A DNA stretch of 64,000 nt. Origin: Ottelia alismoides. Taxonomy: Eukaryota; Streptophyta; Magnoliopsida; Alismatales; Hydrocharitaceae. Under the pieces are notes generated by a model. That model saw only the letters and a program-made list of their open reading frames with translations. It was not told the DNA's origin and ran no database searches. Both the position numbers and the translations under genes were made by a program. Positions within the stretch are counted from its first letter, which is position 1. Each line of letters begins with the position of its first letter. Location: the NCBI GenBank assembly GCA_037367405.1, contig JAZKJV010005749.1:62001-126000 (forward strand). The letters run 5' to 3'. This document shows, in pieces, positions 35,113 to 47,805 of the stretch.

Positions 35113-38100
35113 TCAAGTAGAAGTGACACCGCTCAGCTCTCTACAGAGCTGAAGCTTGTCACGAGTGACTGCCTTGGTCAACATGTCTGAGGGGTTCTCA
35201 TCGGTGTGAATCTTCTTCAACATGAGCTGCTTCTGTTCAATTGCATCCCTCAGCCAATGGTATCTCACATCAATGTGTTTTGTGCGAGCATGGTGCAGGG
35301 TACTCTTGCTCAAGTCTATAGCGCTCTGGCTATCACAAAACACAACCGGCTCACTGTCATTCAATCCAAACCCATTAAGAAAGCATTATAGCCACAACAC
35401 TTCTTTCCCAGCCTCCATTGCTGTAATGTATTTTGCCTCGGTAGTCGAGAGAGCAACACATTTCTGTAGCTTGGATTGCCATGATATGACTCCCCCTGCA
35501 AATGTGAAAATGTACCTTGAAGTAGACTTTCTCTGGTCCATGTCACCTGCCATATCTGCATCAGTGTAGCTACAAAGTTTGGGATCTGACCTCCCAAAAA
35601 TAAGTCACATACTTGAGGTCCCTCTCAAGTATCTCAAGATCCACTTCACTGCCTCCCAATGGTCCTTGCCTGGATTGGACATGAATCTGCTCACCACACC
35701 CACTGCATGGGCTATGTCGGGTCTAGTATAAACCATTGCATACATGAGGCTTCCAACTGCGAATTGGTATGGGATCTTGGCCATCTCTGTCTTCTCCTCA
35801 AAAGTAGAAGGACATGACTCTTTGGTTAGCTTGAAATGAGGGGCTAAGGGCGTACTGACAGGCTTGGCATTCTTCATGTTGAACCGCTCCAACACGCGTT
35901 CAACATAGCTTTCTTGTGACAACCACAACATGCGCTTCTTCCTGTCCCTTGTAATCTGCATCCCAAGGATGTGACTTGCTTTGCCCAAATCTTTCATCTT
36001 AAATTCTTTGGAGAGTTCCCTCTTGAGCTTTGCAATCAGGTTGGAATCATGACCTACAATCAACATGTCATCCACATATATCAAAAGAATGACGAACCTG
36101 TTATTGGGAAGACGATGAACATGTACACATGGGTCGGCTGTAGTCCTCTTGAAGCACTGCTTTCCCATGAAAGCATCAAACTTCTAGTACCATTGTCTCG
36201 GGGCTTGCTTCAAGCCATAAAGACTCTTTCTCAACCTGCAGACCATGTGCTCTTTCCCTATCTCTTGAAATCCCCGTGGTTGCTCCATGTAGATCTCTTC
36301 CTTTAAATCACCGTGAAGAAACGCCGTCTTCACATCCATCTGCTCCAGCTCAAGGTCCATGCTAGCAACAAGTCCTAGCACCATTCTCACTGAATTCATC
36401 TTCACCACTGCGGAGAAGATCTCATCATAGTCCACTCCTTCCTTCTGGCTGAACCCTTTCACCACCAATCTGGTCTTGTACTTGACCTGCTTGCCGTTGT
36501 CATCTGATTTCAACTTGTAGACCTATTTGTTCTTCAAGGCCCTCTTTCCCTTAGGAAGCTCAACAATGTCAAAAGTGTGATTCTTTCTGAGAGATAACAT
36601 CTCTTCATTCATTGAATTGCGCCAATGACCCTTATCCTTGTGCATCTGTGCCTCCTCAAAGGTGTATGGCTCACTTGCATCTGTGAGCATCACATACCTA
36701 GAAGTGGGGTAGCGGGACGATGGCTGGCGTGTCCTCTCAGATCTCCTGACCTGAAGCTCTGCTGCATCTGCATGTGGATGAGACTGCTCCCCCTGCCCTA
36801 GGTCCCCTGGACCTGCATCAACAGGGTCTGCGTCTGGCTCATGCTGCTCTAGCTGCCCATCCTCTCCACCTGTACCCTGTACTGGAGAGGGATCCGTGTC
36901 CTCATCACTATCATCATCTATGGAAAACTCATCTGCATTACTACTCTCAGTGGTATCCTCAGCCAACGTCTGATTCTCATAAAAAATCACATCCCTGTGC
37001 CTGGTGACTGTCTTCTTCCTTGGATCCCAAAGACGGTATCCAAACTCTTGATCTCCATAGCCAAGAAAAATACAAGGCACCGCCTTGTCATCTAAATTCT
37101 TCTGCTGCTCCTTGGGTACCAATGCATAAGCCTTGCATCCAAACACCCTCAAATGAGCATATGAGGGGTCTTTCCCTGTCCAAACACGCTATGGAATCTG
37201 AAAACCCAAAGGAACTGATGGAGATTTGTTGATCAAGTAACATGCGTGCGAACCGCCTCAGCCCAGAAGGTCTTGGGCAACTTTGCTGTCTTCAACATGC
37301 AACGAACTCTCTCAACAATGGTCCTGTTCATCCTCTCAGCTAGACCATTGTGCTGGGGTGTGCCTGGCTCTGTCCTCTCATTCCTGATGCCGTGCTCTGC
37401 ACAATAACCCTGAAAGCTATGGGAGGTGTACTCTCCCCCATTGTCTGTACGTAGACATTTCAACAATTTCCCTATCTCGCGCTCAACCATGGCATGGAAT
37501 TTCTTGAAGCAATCAAACACTTGATCCTTCGATCTCAGCACATACACCCACACTTTCCTAGATGCATCATCAATGAAGGTGACAAAATACCTGTTGCCTC
37601 CCAAAGAGGCCGTGTCCATAGGACCACAAATGTCGGAATGAACCAACTGTAGAAGGTCTCCCTTCACCTTGGATCTGGCCCTGTATGACGCACTTCTGCT
37701 CTTCCCAACCTCACATGCATCACAAGGAGATAAAGTGATGTCATTGTGGTAGGGGATCAACTCTCTCTTGCTCAGAAGCTGCAAGCCCTTCTGGCTCGTG
37801 TGTCCAACCTGACGGTGCCACAAATCTGAATTGTCTGCCTCACTGGCATGCAAACTGCCATCCATGCCCTTCACTCTAGTCATGTAGAGCGTGTGACACA
37901 AACTGCCTCACGCCATGATGAGAGAACCCTTGCTTATCTTGCATTTGCTATCATCGAACTTCAGATGGTAGCCTTCACTATCTAGCTGTGAGCCAGATAT
38001 AAGGCTAAGCCGCACATCAGGAACATGCCTCACATTCTGGAGAATCATTGAGCACCCAACATCCATTTGAATCGAGATGGTGCCCATTCCAATGATCTTA

Positions 38101-39089
38101 GAGTAACTCTCGTTACCCATCAAGACTCTCCCATAATCACCCCTAGTGTAGGTGGTGAAGAACTACCTGTGTAGAGTCACATGATAGGAGGCGGCCGTGT
38201 CAACGACCCACTCCAAATCACTCCCTGCATGCAAGCACTGATCTTGGATGGTGAGAATCACCTCATCTGCACTTTCATCTGCCACAACTGCAGCTAAATT
38301 CCCATCTTCCTTTTCCTGATCTTTCTTGGCTTTAGCTTGTTCTCTCTTCCAAATCCTGCAATCTCTCTTCCAGTGATCGGGCTTCTGGCAATGGTGACAC
38401 TTTCCTCTACCCTTGGACTTGTCTCTGTATTGCTGCCTCTCCTGTGACTTTCCTCTGCTGCTGGATCTTCCTCTCCTCTCAACTGCATACACATGTGAAG
38501 AGGAGGATGCCTCTCCCGAAGAGCGACGCCTAATCTCCTCATTGAGGAGACTACCCTTGACCATAACCATGGTCAACTTGTTATCCTTTGCAGAGTTGCT
38601 CACGGTGACTACTAGAGTCTCCCAACTGTCTGGCAAAGAACCCAACAAGAGAAGTGCCTGCAAATCGTCGTCCAGTACCAATCCCATGGAGGTCAACTGG
38701 TTGATAATGCTTTGGAAGTCATTCAGATGCTCCGCCACCTTGGTCCCGTCTTTGTACTTCAAATTCACAAGCTTTCTAATCAAGAAGGCCTTGTTGGTTG
38801 CGATCTTCTGATCATAGAGTTCGGACAGCTTGTCCCATAACTCCTTCGTATTCGTCTCCTCGGCCACATGATGGAACACGGACATGTCAAGCCACTTTTG
38901 AATGGTCCGAATGGCCTTTTGGTTCAACTTTGTCCACTCTCCTGCGAACATGTTCTCCGGCTTGGCACTCTCTCCTTCAACGGGATCGTGAAGGTCCTTG
39001 CAATACAAGATGTCTTCCATCTTCGCCTTCCAAATCTGTCAGTTGCTACTTGTGAGCTTAATCATAGTGCCTTCATCATCTTTGCCCAT
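35113..39089 (-). pseudogene. copia gag-pol polyprotein, broken
   Basis: The expected start is ATG 39087-39089, and codon 17 is already TGA (39039-39041). Gag carries a CCHC knuckle CHHCQKPDHWKRDC (38358-38399). Protease is WVVDTAASYH, with DTA where many copia elements have DSG. Integrase (37233-37901) shows LWHRQVGH, the CDAC pair and the catalytic D, D, E contexts LHSDICGPM, LRTDNGGEY and LAERMNR. Reverse transcriptase has YVDD at 36067-36078. RNase H (35113-35600) has CDSQSAIDL and ARTKHIDVRYHWLRD. Gag, protease and integrase share one frame; the frameshift near 37240 moves the rest to another. Seven further stops follow the first. Confidence 0.93.
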
Positions 39090-39103
39090 TTTGCTCAACC
39101 TGA

Positions 39104-39115
39104 GCTCTGATACCA
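39104..39115 (-). promoter_or_regulatory. Primer binding site for initiator Met-tRNA
   Basis: TGGTATCAGAGC on the minus strand, two bases inside the 5' LTR, is complementary to the 3' end of plant tRNA-iMet. This is the standard primer of plant copia elements. Confidence 0.95.
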
Positions 39116-39117
39116 CT

Positions 39118-39941
39118 TGTTGGGGGATATGACACAACCAATCAACCAGGAGTATCCCCCTTGAACTGTCCTACAGCAAAGATGGCACACACAAGATATA
39201 TGTTCCCCACACGGGAACTCAATGGCAACAATGATAATCAAGCACAAGCAACCACAACAAACAACCACCACAAAAGATAAGGATTTTACGTGGAAACCCT
39301 TACTCAATGTGAGTAAGGGAAAAAACTAAGGGGCAAGACCGGCAACTAATCACTACGGTCAAATGGAGCCAAATGTTCTTCCCGATTTTGTTGCCCACAA
39401 AACTGAGGTACAAGCCACACACAATGGATAGTTCTTCTAGAAGTAACTAACTATCCCTAGGTATCCAAAATACTAATATTGTGCTTAAATCAAGAAGGAT
39501 AAAGTGACTCCCCTTGTGGGCTCCCGGATGGATACCCAAACACGAAGCTCGACTCCTTGAGGTCGTTCGCAACGACCTCCAATGGCTGCTCCCAAGACAC
39601 GCCCAAACGTCGCTCCAAAACCGCAACCCTAGCCGCTGCTCCTCTCGAGCTCGGCCACTGCTCTATCCTTCTCACTCGGCCCCTGGCGCACGTGGAGGAG
39701 GACGAAGAGGGTCCCAAGACTCTCGCTGCTGGTGCTGGAATGGAGAAGAATACCCAAGAGCTAGGGATTCGTTCCCTGGAAGAATGGGGCTGGAATCAGG
39801 TAACGAATGGGGTGTACTTCCTTCCTGGAGTGGGTTCCCCAATTGGGGATGCAGAAATCTGGGCAAATATCAAAGAGTCCCCCATAAAGGAGGAAAATTG
39901 CAATAGTCCCCAATTGGGACTGGACATCCGAATACCCAACA
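39118..39941 (-). repeat. 5' LTR of the copia element
   Basis: It is 824 bp, with TGTTGGG and CCCAACA ends forming a 7-bp inverted repeat. It is followed outside by TTCCC, identical to the bases before the other LTR. It is slightly longer than the 3' LTR because of small indels (for example CCTTGTGGG near 39513). Confidence 0.95.
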
Positions 39942-39946
39942 TTCCC

Positions 39947-41100
39947 ATCATCATCAAAAATTCTTTTGACCACGAGGATACATTTTCGATCCTCATTAAT
40001 CTTTCCATCTTCCCATCATTGCTACACTAGCTTCTTACGGTACAAAAATATAGTTTGTTAAGGTTAGTAGATATCTCATCCATTACGTCAAATATCTTGA
40101 ACCTCTCTTGATTCGCTTCCTCCTTCACTTCATTAACGATCATCTTTTTCTTCATCGTTGACGTCTTCTTTGCTCCCTAGTTTGAACTTAATTCCCCATA
40201 CTCAAGGTACATACGTATGGTTTCAAGATCTTGCTTGTCACTTAAAGGCTACTCGTAGTGACTGCGTAAGCAATCTTTGTTACACGAAGACAACCTGTAT
40301 GTGACGTATATCTGTAATATTAAGTCACCATAGTGCGACCTAATCTCTTTTCTTTCTCCATATGCAAGTTTGAGTTAAGCTACCACTCAATCTACCCAAA
40401 ACAAATTGGGTTCATGATGCAGTCGGGTATTATCTTTAAACATAAACATGTTTCTGAGTCACCTAAGTAACATAGGGACATGATTCCTCCATCCATCAAT
40501 TACCGAAGACATCTAAATTCCCAACTCTACTTCTCTTGTTGTATCCGAGTTTCTGCATTTAAGTTTAACTATATTCAACTAAGAACATAAATGCCCACGT
40601 ATACTACAAAGACTAAGGCATCTTAAAAAATGAGAACATCATCATCTGTTTGAACCGGTTTGACTTCATGGTCCAACCTGATCCAACCTTTTTTACGAGG
40701 TTTCCTGTTCGGTTTCCGATTGGGTTTTAAAACATTGCTATAAAGACTAAGGCATCTTGAAACATCCCAAATCATTTGCAAGCCATCCACGAAATATCTC
40801 TAATCATATCATCATGATACATTGTTATGCATAATCACAAGGTAGTTTATAATACTTCAACATTCACATATCATGAAACAATTGTGTTCATAAGTCGACA
40901 CTTATAAATATGTCAACACAAAGCATGCATACCATCAATAATTAAGATCATTTAATAATTAAGCACGTATGTAGTAAGGCTCAAGAACATGCACCAAAGT
41001 AATATTTATATTACACAAAATCCCATTTATCGTAAACGACGATGTCTGAGTAAATACGCTTCATTTGAGTTTGAATATAAATACAAAAGATAGTCTTAGT
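39947..41100. other. AT-rich intergenic DNA, no gene
   Basis: No coding frame is supported. Near 40640-40735 a patch of TTTGAACCGGTTTGAC and GGTTTTAAAAC words resembles those at 4840-5010 and 62050-62165, pointing to a short dispersed repeat. Confidence 0.4.
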
Positions 41101-41109
41101 TTTCATTTA

Positions 41110-41760
41110 TATATATCATAATATCAAAATAGGAGACAAGCACGCAACGAGCTGTGCTGTTAGTCCTTTTTGAATTGCAAAACCAATCCTTCTAAACATT
41201 TCATCCATAAACATAGGAACCATAACATTACTGGTTGTGATTTTTTGAACCCTCTTCAAAAGCTCAGCAGCTTCTGGTGATAAGAATCCAAAAGTATCAA
41301 AACCAAAAGGGATGAAAGCAATGTTGATTCTCAATGCACGCTTTCTCGTGCTTCACCACTTTTGCTGAAGCAGCTTTAAGGACATCATGCCTCACTGTGA
41401 AGGTCCCACTCTTCAACTCCGTCAGCGGAGAAACTCTTGTCAAATCTACACAAACATATTCCCTCCGAACCATCCAAAATTTAAAATATCAGCAGGTCTA
41501 AGTGTGGATCTTCCCTCCTGCGGACCGGTTAAAAGTTCACATGCACCTCTTTCTTAGCAGCAACACCTGCACATCTGAGTACATCAAATAAAACATCTCT
41601 AACAAGACCGTGTATGTACTTAAAACTCGGAAACTCCCTGCAATGAATTGCATGATCTCCAAAAGTATCTAAGCATGCGTTATGACAAATTGGGTATATC
41701 TCATCAACTGGAAATAATCATGAGACGATATCTGAGGATACTACGATACTCCACCGGTTC
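41110..41760 (-). pseudogene. LINE C-terminal remnant (often annotated 'auxilin-like')
   Basis: On the minus strand the text runs CLDTFGDHAIHCREFPSFKY, VRDVLFDVLRCAGVAAKKE, GRSTLRPADILNF, then INIAFIPFGFDTFGF and RRIGFAIQKGLTAQLVACL. This is the C-terminal part of a plant non-LTR reverse transcriptase family whose fragments are often mis-annotated in databases. Frame changes and stops separate the pieces; only 41116-41334 is open. No endonuclease or catalytic domain is nearby. Confidence 0.7.
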
Positions 41761-44200
41761 GAATATAATACATTCATCCCTTTACGAAATCTAAGTTGAT
41801 ATTCGTATGAATCAAATATCAAACATGTCCAAAAAGAATAATTAAAGTGAACCATCTACATCGACTGCCTTAAATTAGACTTATAATTATTTAAGACATT
41901 TAAATCATTTAAGATTCCATGAGGGATTTCAAAATTATTTCTCCAAATAAAATATGTCTTATCCACATAATTTCATATATTTAGCACCTTCAATAGTTTC
42001 TAAAATGCTTAGGAATCTCTTGAAAATCTTTACCTATTTTCGTAGGATTTTCCGAAATATAAGCTCATTGAAATCAATCTATGAGTAATTATCCTGAAAA
42101 CTAAGGGCTAAACAACAACTTTTTGCTATGAGTAGAGTTGCTTTCAATAATTATAAGTGATTCTAACATGAACAAGCATTCGACACCAATTATTATTAAT
42201 AATTGCACAACAAGGCAACATTTTTGCACTAAATCCTCACGATTAAAAAAACAATTATCTAATATGTAAAATTGTAGTAGGATAGTCGCATAAAATGCCA
42301 TTTAATTAAAAAACCACATGCGACTGCGAGTACCTCTAACCGGATTCCCACCAAAACAATATGGCAGCCCAATAAGACAACAAGATCCGTGCTCAAAATT
42401 GCCGGATCCGAATAAGATCCGATTAAGCTCCTTAAAAACACAACTCCTGCACTCCATTCGAGATTCGCGGTTTCAGACCTCCATCAGTAACCTGATTTCA
42501 ACAAACTGTTAACTGCATATATTACACGTTATAATCTAACATTCAGAAAGAAGAAGAAGAAATCAGCAATCCAAACGGTCAGAGATCGATCGTTTGCAAT
42601 AATTTTCCAAACATAAGATGTTCATACGTACTCATGATGGCCTAATCGTGGATTGAAGTTCGATTGAACTGGAAACTTTGGTTCAGGTGACATAGTAAAC
42701 ATTAATAATCCTTAATTTTTTCCTCTTATCTGAAGAAGAACTTTTCATCAATATTTTGTAAACCATCAAGCATCATGTACTTGCCGACATCTCACTGGAT
42801 GATTGCTCACATTCTATGTATTATTTATGAAGTACCCCTAAAAGCAATTAGGGAGAAATTCTGGAAGGGCATGATCATGGTAGCTGAACCTGTGCTGGAT
42901 AATCTTACATGAGTTGGCGATTTTAAGAGGATAAGAATGGGGGAACTGAAAGCAAACACCAGGAACTGGCTTATCTTGATCACTTCTGCAACTCCTTGGG
43001 TTTAGTAGACCTTTGTTATTCTGGTCAGACCTGGATAAACAAACAACAGAAATTGCATCCTTATGAAAGATAGCCACAATTTTCACTGATCACTGCTCAA
43101 TTTTAATGAAAATAGCCAAAAGTGAAAATGTATGTAATAAGAAAGATTCAAAGATAAAATTCAAATTATGTCAACAAGGGAGAGAAAACTGGGAATATAA
43201 TCACCTAGCCTGGCAAGATCAAGGCTCATCTTAGCAATTGGGGTAGAAAGGAAACAAGATATTGGTGAGCAAGGAACTGTAAGCTTGAAAGAAATATCGC
43301 TAAGATCTTATCTCACCCTACTCATGATGGCTGAAGCACTCTTCCAGAGACAGGAAGAACACCATTGGTTTCAAAGATCTAGACATCAATGGATCAATGA
43401 AGGATACAAGAATACAGAATTCTATCATTGCTGCTAAATTATTATTTAAAATGCTTGCTATTTCTCTGCAAACTAGCATCATTTCAGATTAAAAAATCAT
43501 AAAAATGGCTCCCATCACCCACCTCATATTTGCTGACCTTACATGTATTTTTGTTGAAACAGTAAGAGCCGAGGCATCAATCCCCCTTTTGCTATAACAA
43601 TATGAGTACTGCTCAGAGAAATCTCTAAATTACATCAAATCCAAGATCTTCTTCAGCAAAAATACTCAGTTCAGCACCTCAAGACACATCGATCAACTCT
43701 TGAATAAACATACAGATCCCCTAAAAGAACACAAGGGAGGTTAGAAAGTATATCCCATGGTCGTGGACAAAATCTCTGCAAAGCTAGTAGGATTGTCCTT
43801 TTGGCTTCGACCTTAGTAACAAAACCTATCAACCATAGTTCTGATCAAGAGCTCTCTCTCCCAGGACTAAGCTTCTTTATGCGGAGGCTAATCAACCATA
43901 ACATTCCCGCGGCCTCCTTAAGTGGTTCAACTAATCACCGATCACGGAGGGCATTGCTGGTTGTGCAATCAGCACGATGAAGATCTGAACAATCTCTTCG
44001 CATCGTGTCCTTATACAAAGTCTTTCTTGTTTCTGTTATAAATCAGGAATCTAAACAAAGGAGTCCTCAACTTTGTTCTCTCTTTGCAACTCCACGGAAG
44101 CCAGTCCAATGCCATTCAACAAAACATGCACTGTATCATCATCAACATATTCAACTAATTTTCCTACATCGATGTAACACGAGTCACGCTCACAATTTTG
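41761..44200. other. Intergenic DNA, no recognised gene
   Basis: Moderately AT-rich. Short frames exist (minus 42838-43086, 82 codons; plus 44005-44436, 143 codons, which crosses a MITE) but none has a recognisable domain. No tRNA or other RNA structure was noticed. Confidence 0.4.
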
Positions 44201-44204
44201 TTTA

Positions 44205-44362
44205 TGCTCGTTTGGTTTGCCAGGTTACCTCGAGACATATTATAACCATAAGAAAAGTTAGTATAACACATCATCAATGTGACATCAAATCAACCATCAA
44301 ACAACTACTATTCACAGGAGAAGTTACTCCAACCCAATCCAACCCTATTACCAAACACTGTC
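44205..44362. mobile_element. Tourist-like MITE relative with TTA duplication
   Basis: The 158-bp element is flanked by TTA at 44202-44204 and 44363-44365. Ends TGCTCGTTTGGTTTG and CCAAACACTGTC are imperfect inverted repeats. Internal TATTCACAGG and CCAACCCAATCCAACCC match the element at 23904-24055, which is almost the same length. Confidence 0.65.
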
Positions 44363-44365
44363 TTA

Positions 44366-45785
44366 AGAATGGTGTGGGAGGTCAACAGTCCTTCCCTGCA
44401 TTCCCCATCACATGCATCAGATTCTCTCTTTCATAAAGATTTCAGTATTACCAGTAATAAAAGAAGTAACAATTGAGATATGATCTTGAAAACAATAAAA
44501 TATAGATGAGCAAATGGAGTGATTAAAAGCTCTGAGGGGGGCCTACAATCCAACTTGCTTTGTTTAAAGAACAAAAAATGCATGTTGTTTGCATGCCTTA
44601 TCATGGGTGTCGGTAAGAGTGGTATGGCTTCAGTCCTCCATCCATCAAGAGTGGTATTGGCTTGAGTCCTCCATCCATCCATCTTTATCTTCGTCATCAT
44701 CATCTTCTTCCGTTTCTTCTTCTTCTTCGTTGCCCACATAATTAAGCTAAGTGGTGTAAATGAGGGACTGGACTGTAGTAAACAGAAGGAAGCAGAGAAA
44801 CCGTGGGCTCCTACACGCCAAAGAACAAGTTGAATATCACGCATATGGTTTTATGCAATGTGATATATATCCCAATGCCAGATACGCATGTGGATGCAAA
44901 TGCTCCAAATCAGCTCAACTTGAAGCTCCTCTCCTATCCTCGCCTCCCACATGCATATATATGTTGCATTCAATTCAATACCTTGCTGACCTACCCTATC
45001 TTTTCCTTGCCTTCTTCTTACCCCCAATCCATACAGATCACGTGAGGCCATGGTTGCACGAGGATACCATCTCAGGACAATTAACACAGGGCGCGGGTTC
45101 TCTGCTGTGGTGCTATACCACACCACAACACCACTGTAGACGATCCAAACACTTAACACCATTGCTAAATTTCACGAATACTTGCTATCTATGCTGATGA
45201 AACAATTCCTTGTCAAAGACAAGGCAAAAGAAGCGTGTTGTGGTGGCTATGGAATGTCTAGCTTTCGATAACTGAATTTCCATCGCGACAAGCTGGACAC
45301 GTATTGTAGCAACAGAACTTTCTTTTTAAAATAGCTCGAATACATATTGAGTTAGCTTAATCTTTGGGGTATCGTACTTTCGTCTAAGATAATATTCCAG
45401 TAGATAAAGAAAGTCAGAAAGAATCAAACATGAAATTATACAAAAAAAAATTATCTGTTGCAGCGACGATCTTCTGTGGCAATAAAAAACTTTGACCTGC
45501 CATGGCTTAACTATAATATGAGATCCGTTGTCAAAATTAAGGTAGGCAAAGTATTGTAGCAATAAAGTAACACCCAACAAAATAATCAGAAATCTAAAAA
45601 TCACAAAGTGTGAAAGTGAGTTATAGATGGTGGAGATTTAACAATTTGATCTTGTGTGTTTCAATGGTTGTCGACGGGTTACACTTGAGCCAGAACTCAA
45701 CATGTTGTTAAGGCATGCGTTCCTCGATAGCAATCCAGGGTTTTAAGCTCGGAACGTTGCAGATTGTGTTTGTTAACGATTCTAA

Positions 45786-45787
<2 letters not shown>
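44366..45787. other. Intergenic DNA, no recognised gene
   Basis: A pyrimidine-rich TTC/TCA repeat lies at 44685-44735. Several overlapping frames of 80-145 codons at 44430-45200 on both strands contradict each other and show no domain. This is the left flank of the TA-linked element chain. Confidence 0.4.
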
Positions 45788-45840
<53 letters not shown>

Positions 45841-46216
45841 GAAAGGGAGCCTACAGATGTAGGTAACTTACCTACATCATGCTTGTGTTTTTCTCAATTT
45901 TTTTATTTTTTTGAAAAATGATTCTGTGGATTTTCTTAGCTATATCCCTCTAAAATGCCATTCAAATTTCGTCAGAAACAGAGGCTCCTATGCCCTCCAT
46001 CAAGAACAGGTAATTTTAACGGTCTTAGATTTGTTGTAAATTACACGTTCTGGATGGAGGGCATAGGAATCTCTATTTCTGAGGAAATTTGAATGACATA
46101 TTAGAGGGTACAGTTATGAAAATCCACGGAAGCATTTTTCAAAAAAATAAAAAAATTGGGGAAAACACAAGCGTGATGTAGGTAAGTTACCTACATCAGG
46201 ATGTAGGCTCCCTTTC

Positions 46217-46260
<44 letters not shown>
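45788..46260. mobile_element. Fold-back element A1 in a TA tract
   Basis: A (TA)n run (45788-45837) leads into GAGGAAAGGGAGCCTAC; the mirror GTAGGCTCCCTTTCCTC ends near 46217 before CT and TA runs. The two arms, about 170 bp each, are inverted copies meeting near 46010-46060 around a TTTTAACGG loop region. Arms contain the family A core TCGTCAGAAACAGAGGCTCC. Near the ends is an inner palindrome TGTAGGTAACTTACCTACA. No coding capacity. Confidence 0.85.
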
Positions 46261-46261
<1 letters not shown>

Positions 46262-47327
46262 GGAAATTTATCCAATGCGCACAGGGCCCATTTGAGTTTC
46301 GGTGCGCACCATTTGTTGGCCATACACGTGTATTACCAATTTAGTGATTACCTATTTCAAAGGATGTTGTTTTTGGAAGGAGATTAATATGCAAAGCGAT
46401 GTAACAATAAGTGATATTCCAATTATATCGCGTCCTATAAAATAGGAAGATCGTTTTGGAAAGAAAACATTCGAATCGATTATTTCTTGCTGAAAATCGA
46501 GATCCAAATGCTCATGTCAGTAATATATATATATATATATAATAGTCAAGTAAATGGTTGTTGCGAGATCAGTAATATCCAAAACAACGGTTAGTAATAT
46601 ACATTCATTGTATTACATGGTGCAGAATTCGGTAATATATATACAATGGACAAGTAAGTGCTTGTTGTGATGTCAGTAAAACCATAACCAATGGTCAGTA
46701 ATTTCTATATGTATTACTACTTTGAATAGAAGTCAGTAATTTCGACACAATACTCACGTAAATGGTTGTTGTGAGATCAGTATCCCAACAACAGTCAGTA
46801 ATTTACATAACCAATGGTCAGTAATAGCTACTATGAGATCAGTAATAACAAAGTTATGGTCAGTAAGTCATGGGCATTGCTCAAGTAAGTCATGGGCATA
46901 TCCAATGGTCAGTAATAGCTACTATGAGATCAGTAATAACAAAGTTATGGTCAGTAAGTCATGGGCATTGCTCAAGTAAGTGCTTGTTGTGATGTCAGTA
47001 AAACCATAACCAATTGTCAGTAATAGCTACTATGAGATCAGTATATCAAAAAATGATCAGTAATTTACATTTATTACTATCATAGTGTTTGGATCCTTAA
47101 TCCATCCGCGTGGAATCATTTATTTGAATTGTTTCTTTCCAAAACCGTCTTCCAATTTTTAAGGACGTTGTATAATAGGAAATATAGGATTTTTTTAAAC
47201 TCGTCGTAGCCTATAATTAGAAATATAGTTATGGTTAATACACGTGTAAGGCCTAAAATGAGTGCTCATTGAAACGCTAATGAGCCCTGTGCGCAGTGGA
47301 TAAGCCCTATATATATATATATATATA
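46261..47327. mobile_element. Element C1 with TCAGTAAT-rich interior
   Basis: Ends are AGGAAATTTATCCAATGCGC at 46261 and GCGCAGTGGATAAGCCCT near 47309, inverted copies, followed by a TA run. The interior (46510-47065) repeats TCAGTAAT or GTCAGTAA about twenty times and has a 91-bp tandem duplication (46811-46901 and 46902-46980). Related elements: C2 at 52333-52730 and an end fragment at 47327-47356. Confidence 0.75.
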
Positions 47328-47356
47328 GGGCACCGGGCTCATTGGATAATTTCCCT
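47327..47356. mobile_element. Family C end fragment
   Basis: This 30-bp piece, from AGGGCACCGGGCTCATTGG to ATAATTTCCCT, is like the terminus of C2 in reverse. It sits between two TA runs and has no partner end, so it is a deletion remnant. Confidence 0.6.
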
Positions 47357-47372
47357 ATATATATATGTATAT

Positions 47373-47754
47373 GAGGATGGGGAGCCTACTTTGTGAAGTA
47401 GGTAACTTACCTACTTCACATTTCACTTTTTGCAAATTTTTTTATTTTTTTCAAAAATGCCATCGTGGATTTTTATAATTATATCCCTCTAATATTTCAC
47501 TCAAATTTCATCAGAAACGGAGACTCCTACTGTCTTCATCCAGAACATGTAAAATACAGCAAATCTGTGACCGTTAAAAATGACTGTCTGGATGGAAGCC
47601 ATAGGAGTCTCTGTTTCTGACGAAATTTGAATAACATATAGAGGGATATAATTATGAAAACCCATGGTGGCATTTTTGAAAAAAATAAAAAATTTTTCAA
47701 AAAATGAAATGTGAAGTAGGTAAGTTACCTACTTCACATAGTAGGCTCCCTTTC

Positions 47755-47777
<23 letters not shown>
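47373..47777. mobile_element. Fold-back element A2
   Basis: This has the same plan as A1, with end text GAGGATGGGGAGCCTAC and the end palindrome GTGAAGTAGGTAACTTACC. The core of TCGTCAGAAACGGAGACTCC type is present in both arms. It ends in CT then TA tracts. Confidence 0.85.
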
Positions 47778-47792
<15 letters not shown>

Positions 47793-47805
47793 TATATATA
47801 TATAT

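Larger units (their letters stand above)
34249..39941 (-). mobile_element. Ty1-copia LTR retrotransposon, full-length but decayed
   Basis: Complete structure on the minus strand: 5' LTR 39118-39941, primer site 39104-39115, gag-pol 39089-35113, polypurine tract 35066-35077, 3' LTR 34249-35065. Target duplication TTCCC is at 34244-34248 and 39942-39946. Domain order gag, protease, integrase, reverse transcriptase, RNase H is that of copia. The single long frame is interrupted by eight stops (39039, 38163, 37908, 37189, 36523, 36184, 35605, 35386) and one frameshift near 37240, so it cannot encode a functional polyprotein. Confidence 0.97.

Noticed and set aside
44005..44436. 143-codon frame (plus)
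   Set aside because: It runs through the MITE at 44205-44362, so it cannot be an old conserved gene.
45715..45921. Frame with (YI)n repeat
   Set aside because: It is a translation of a TA microsatellite; not a protein.
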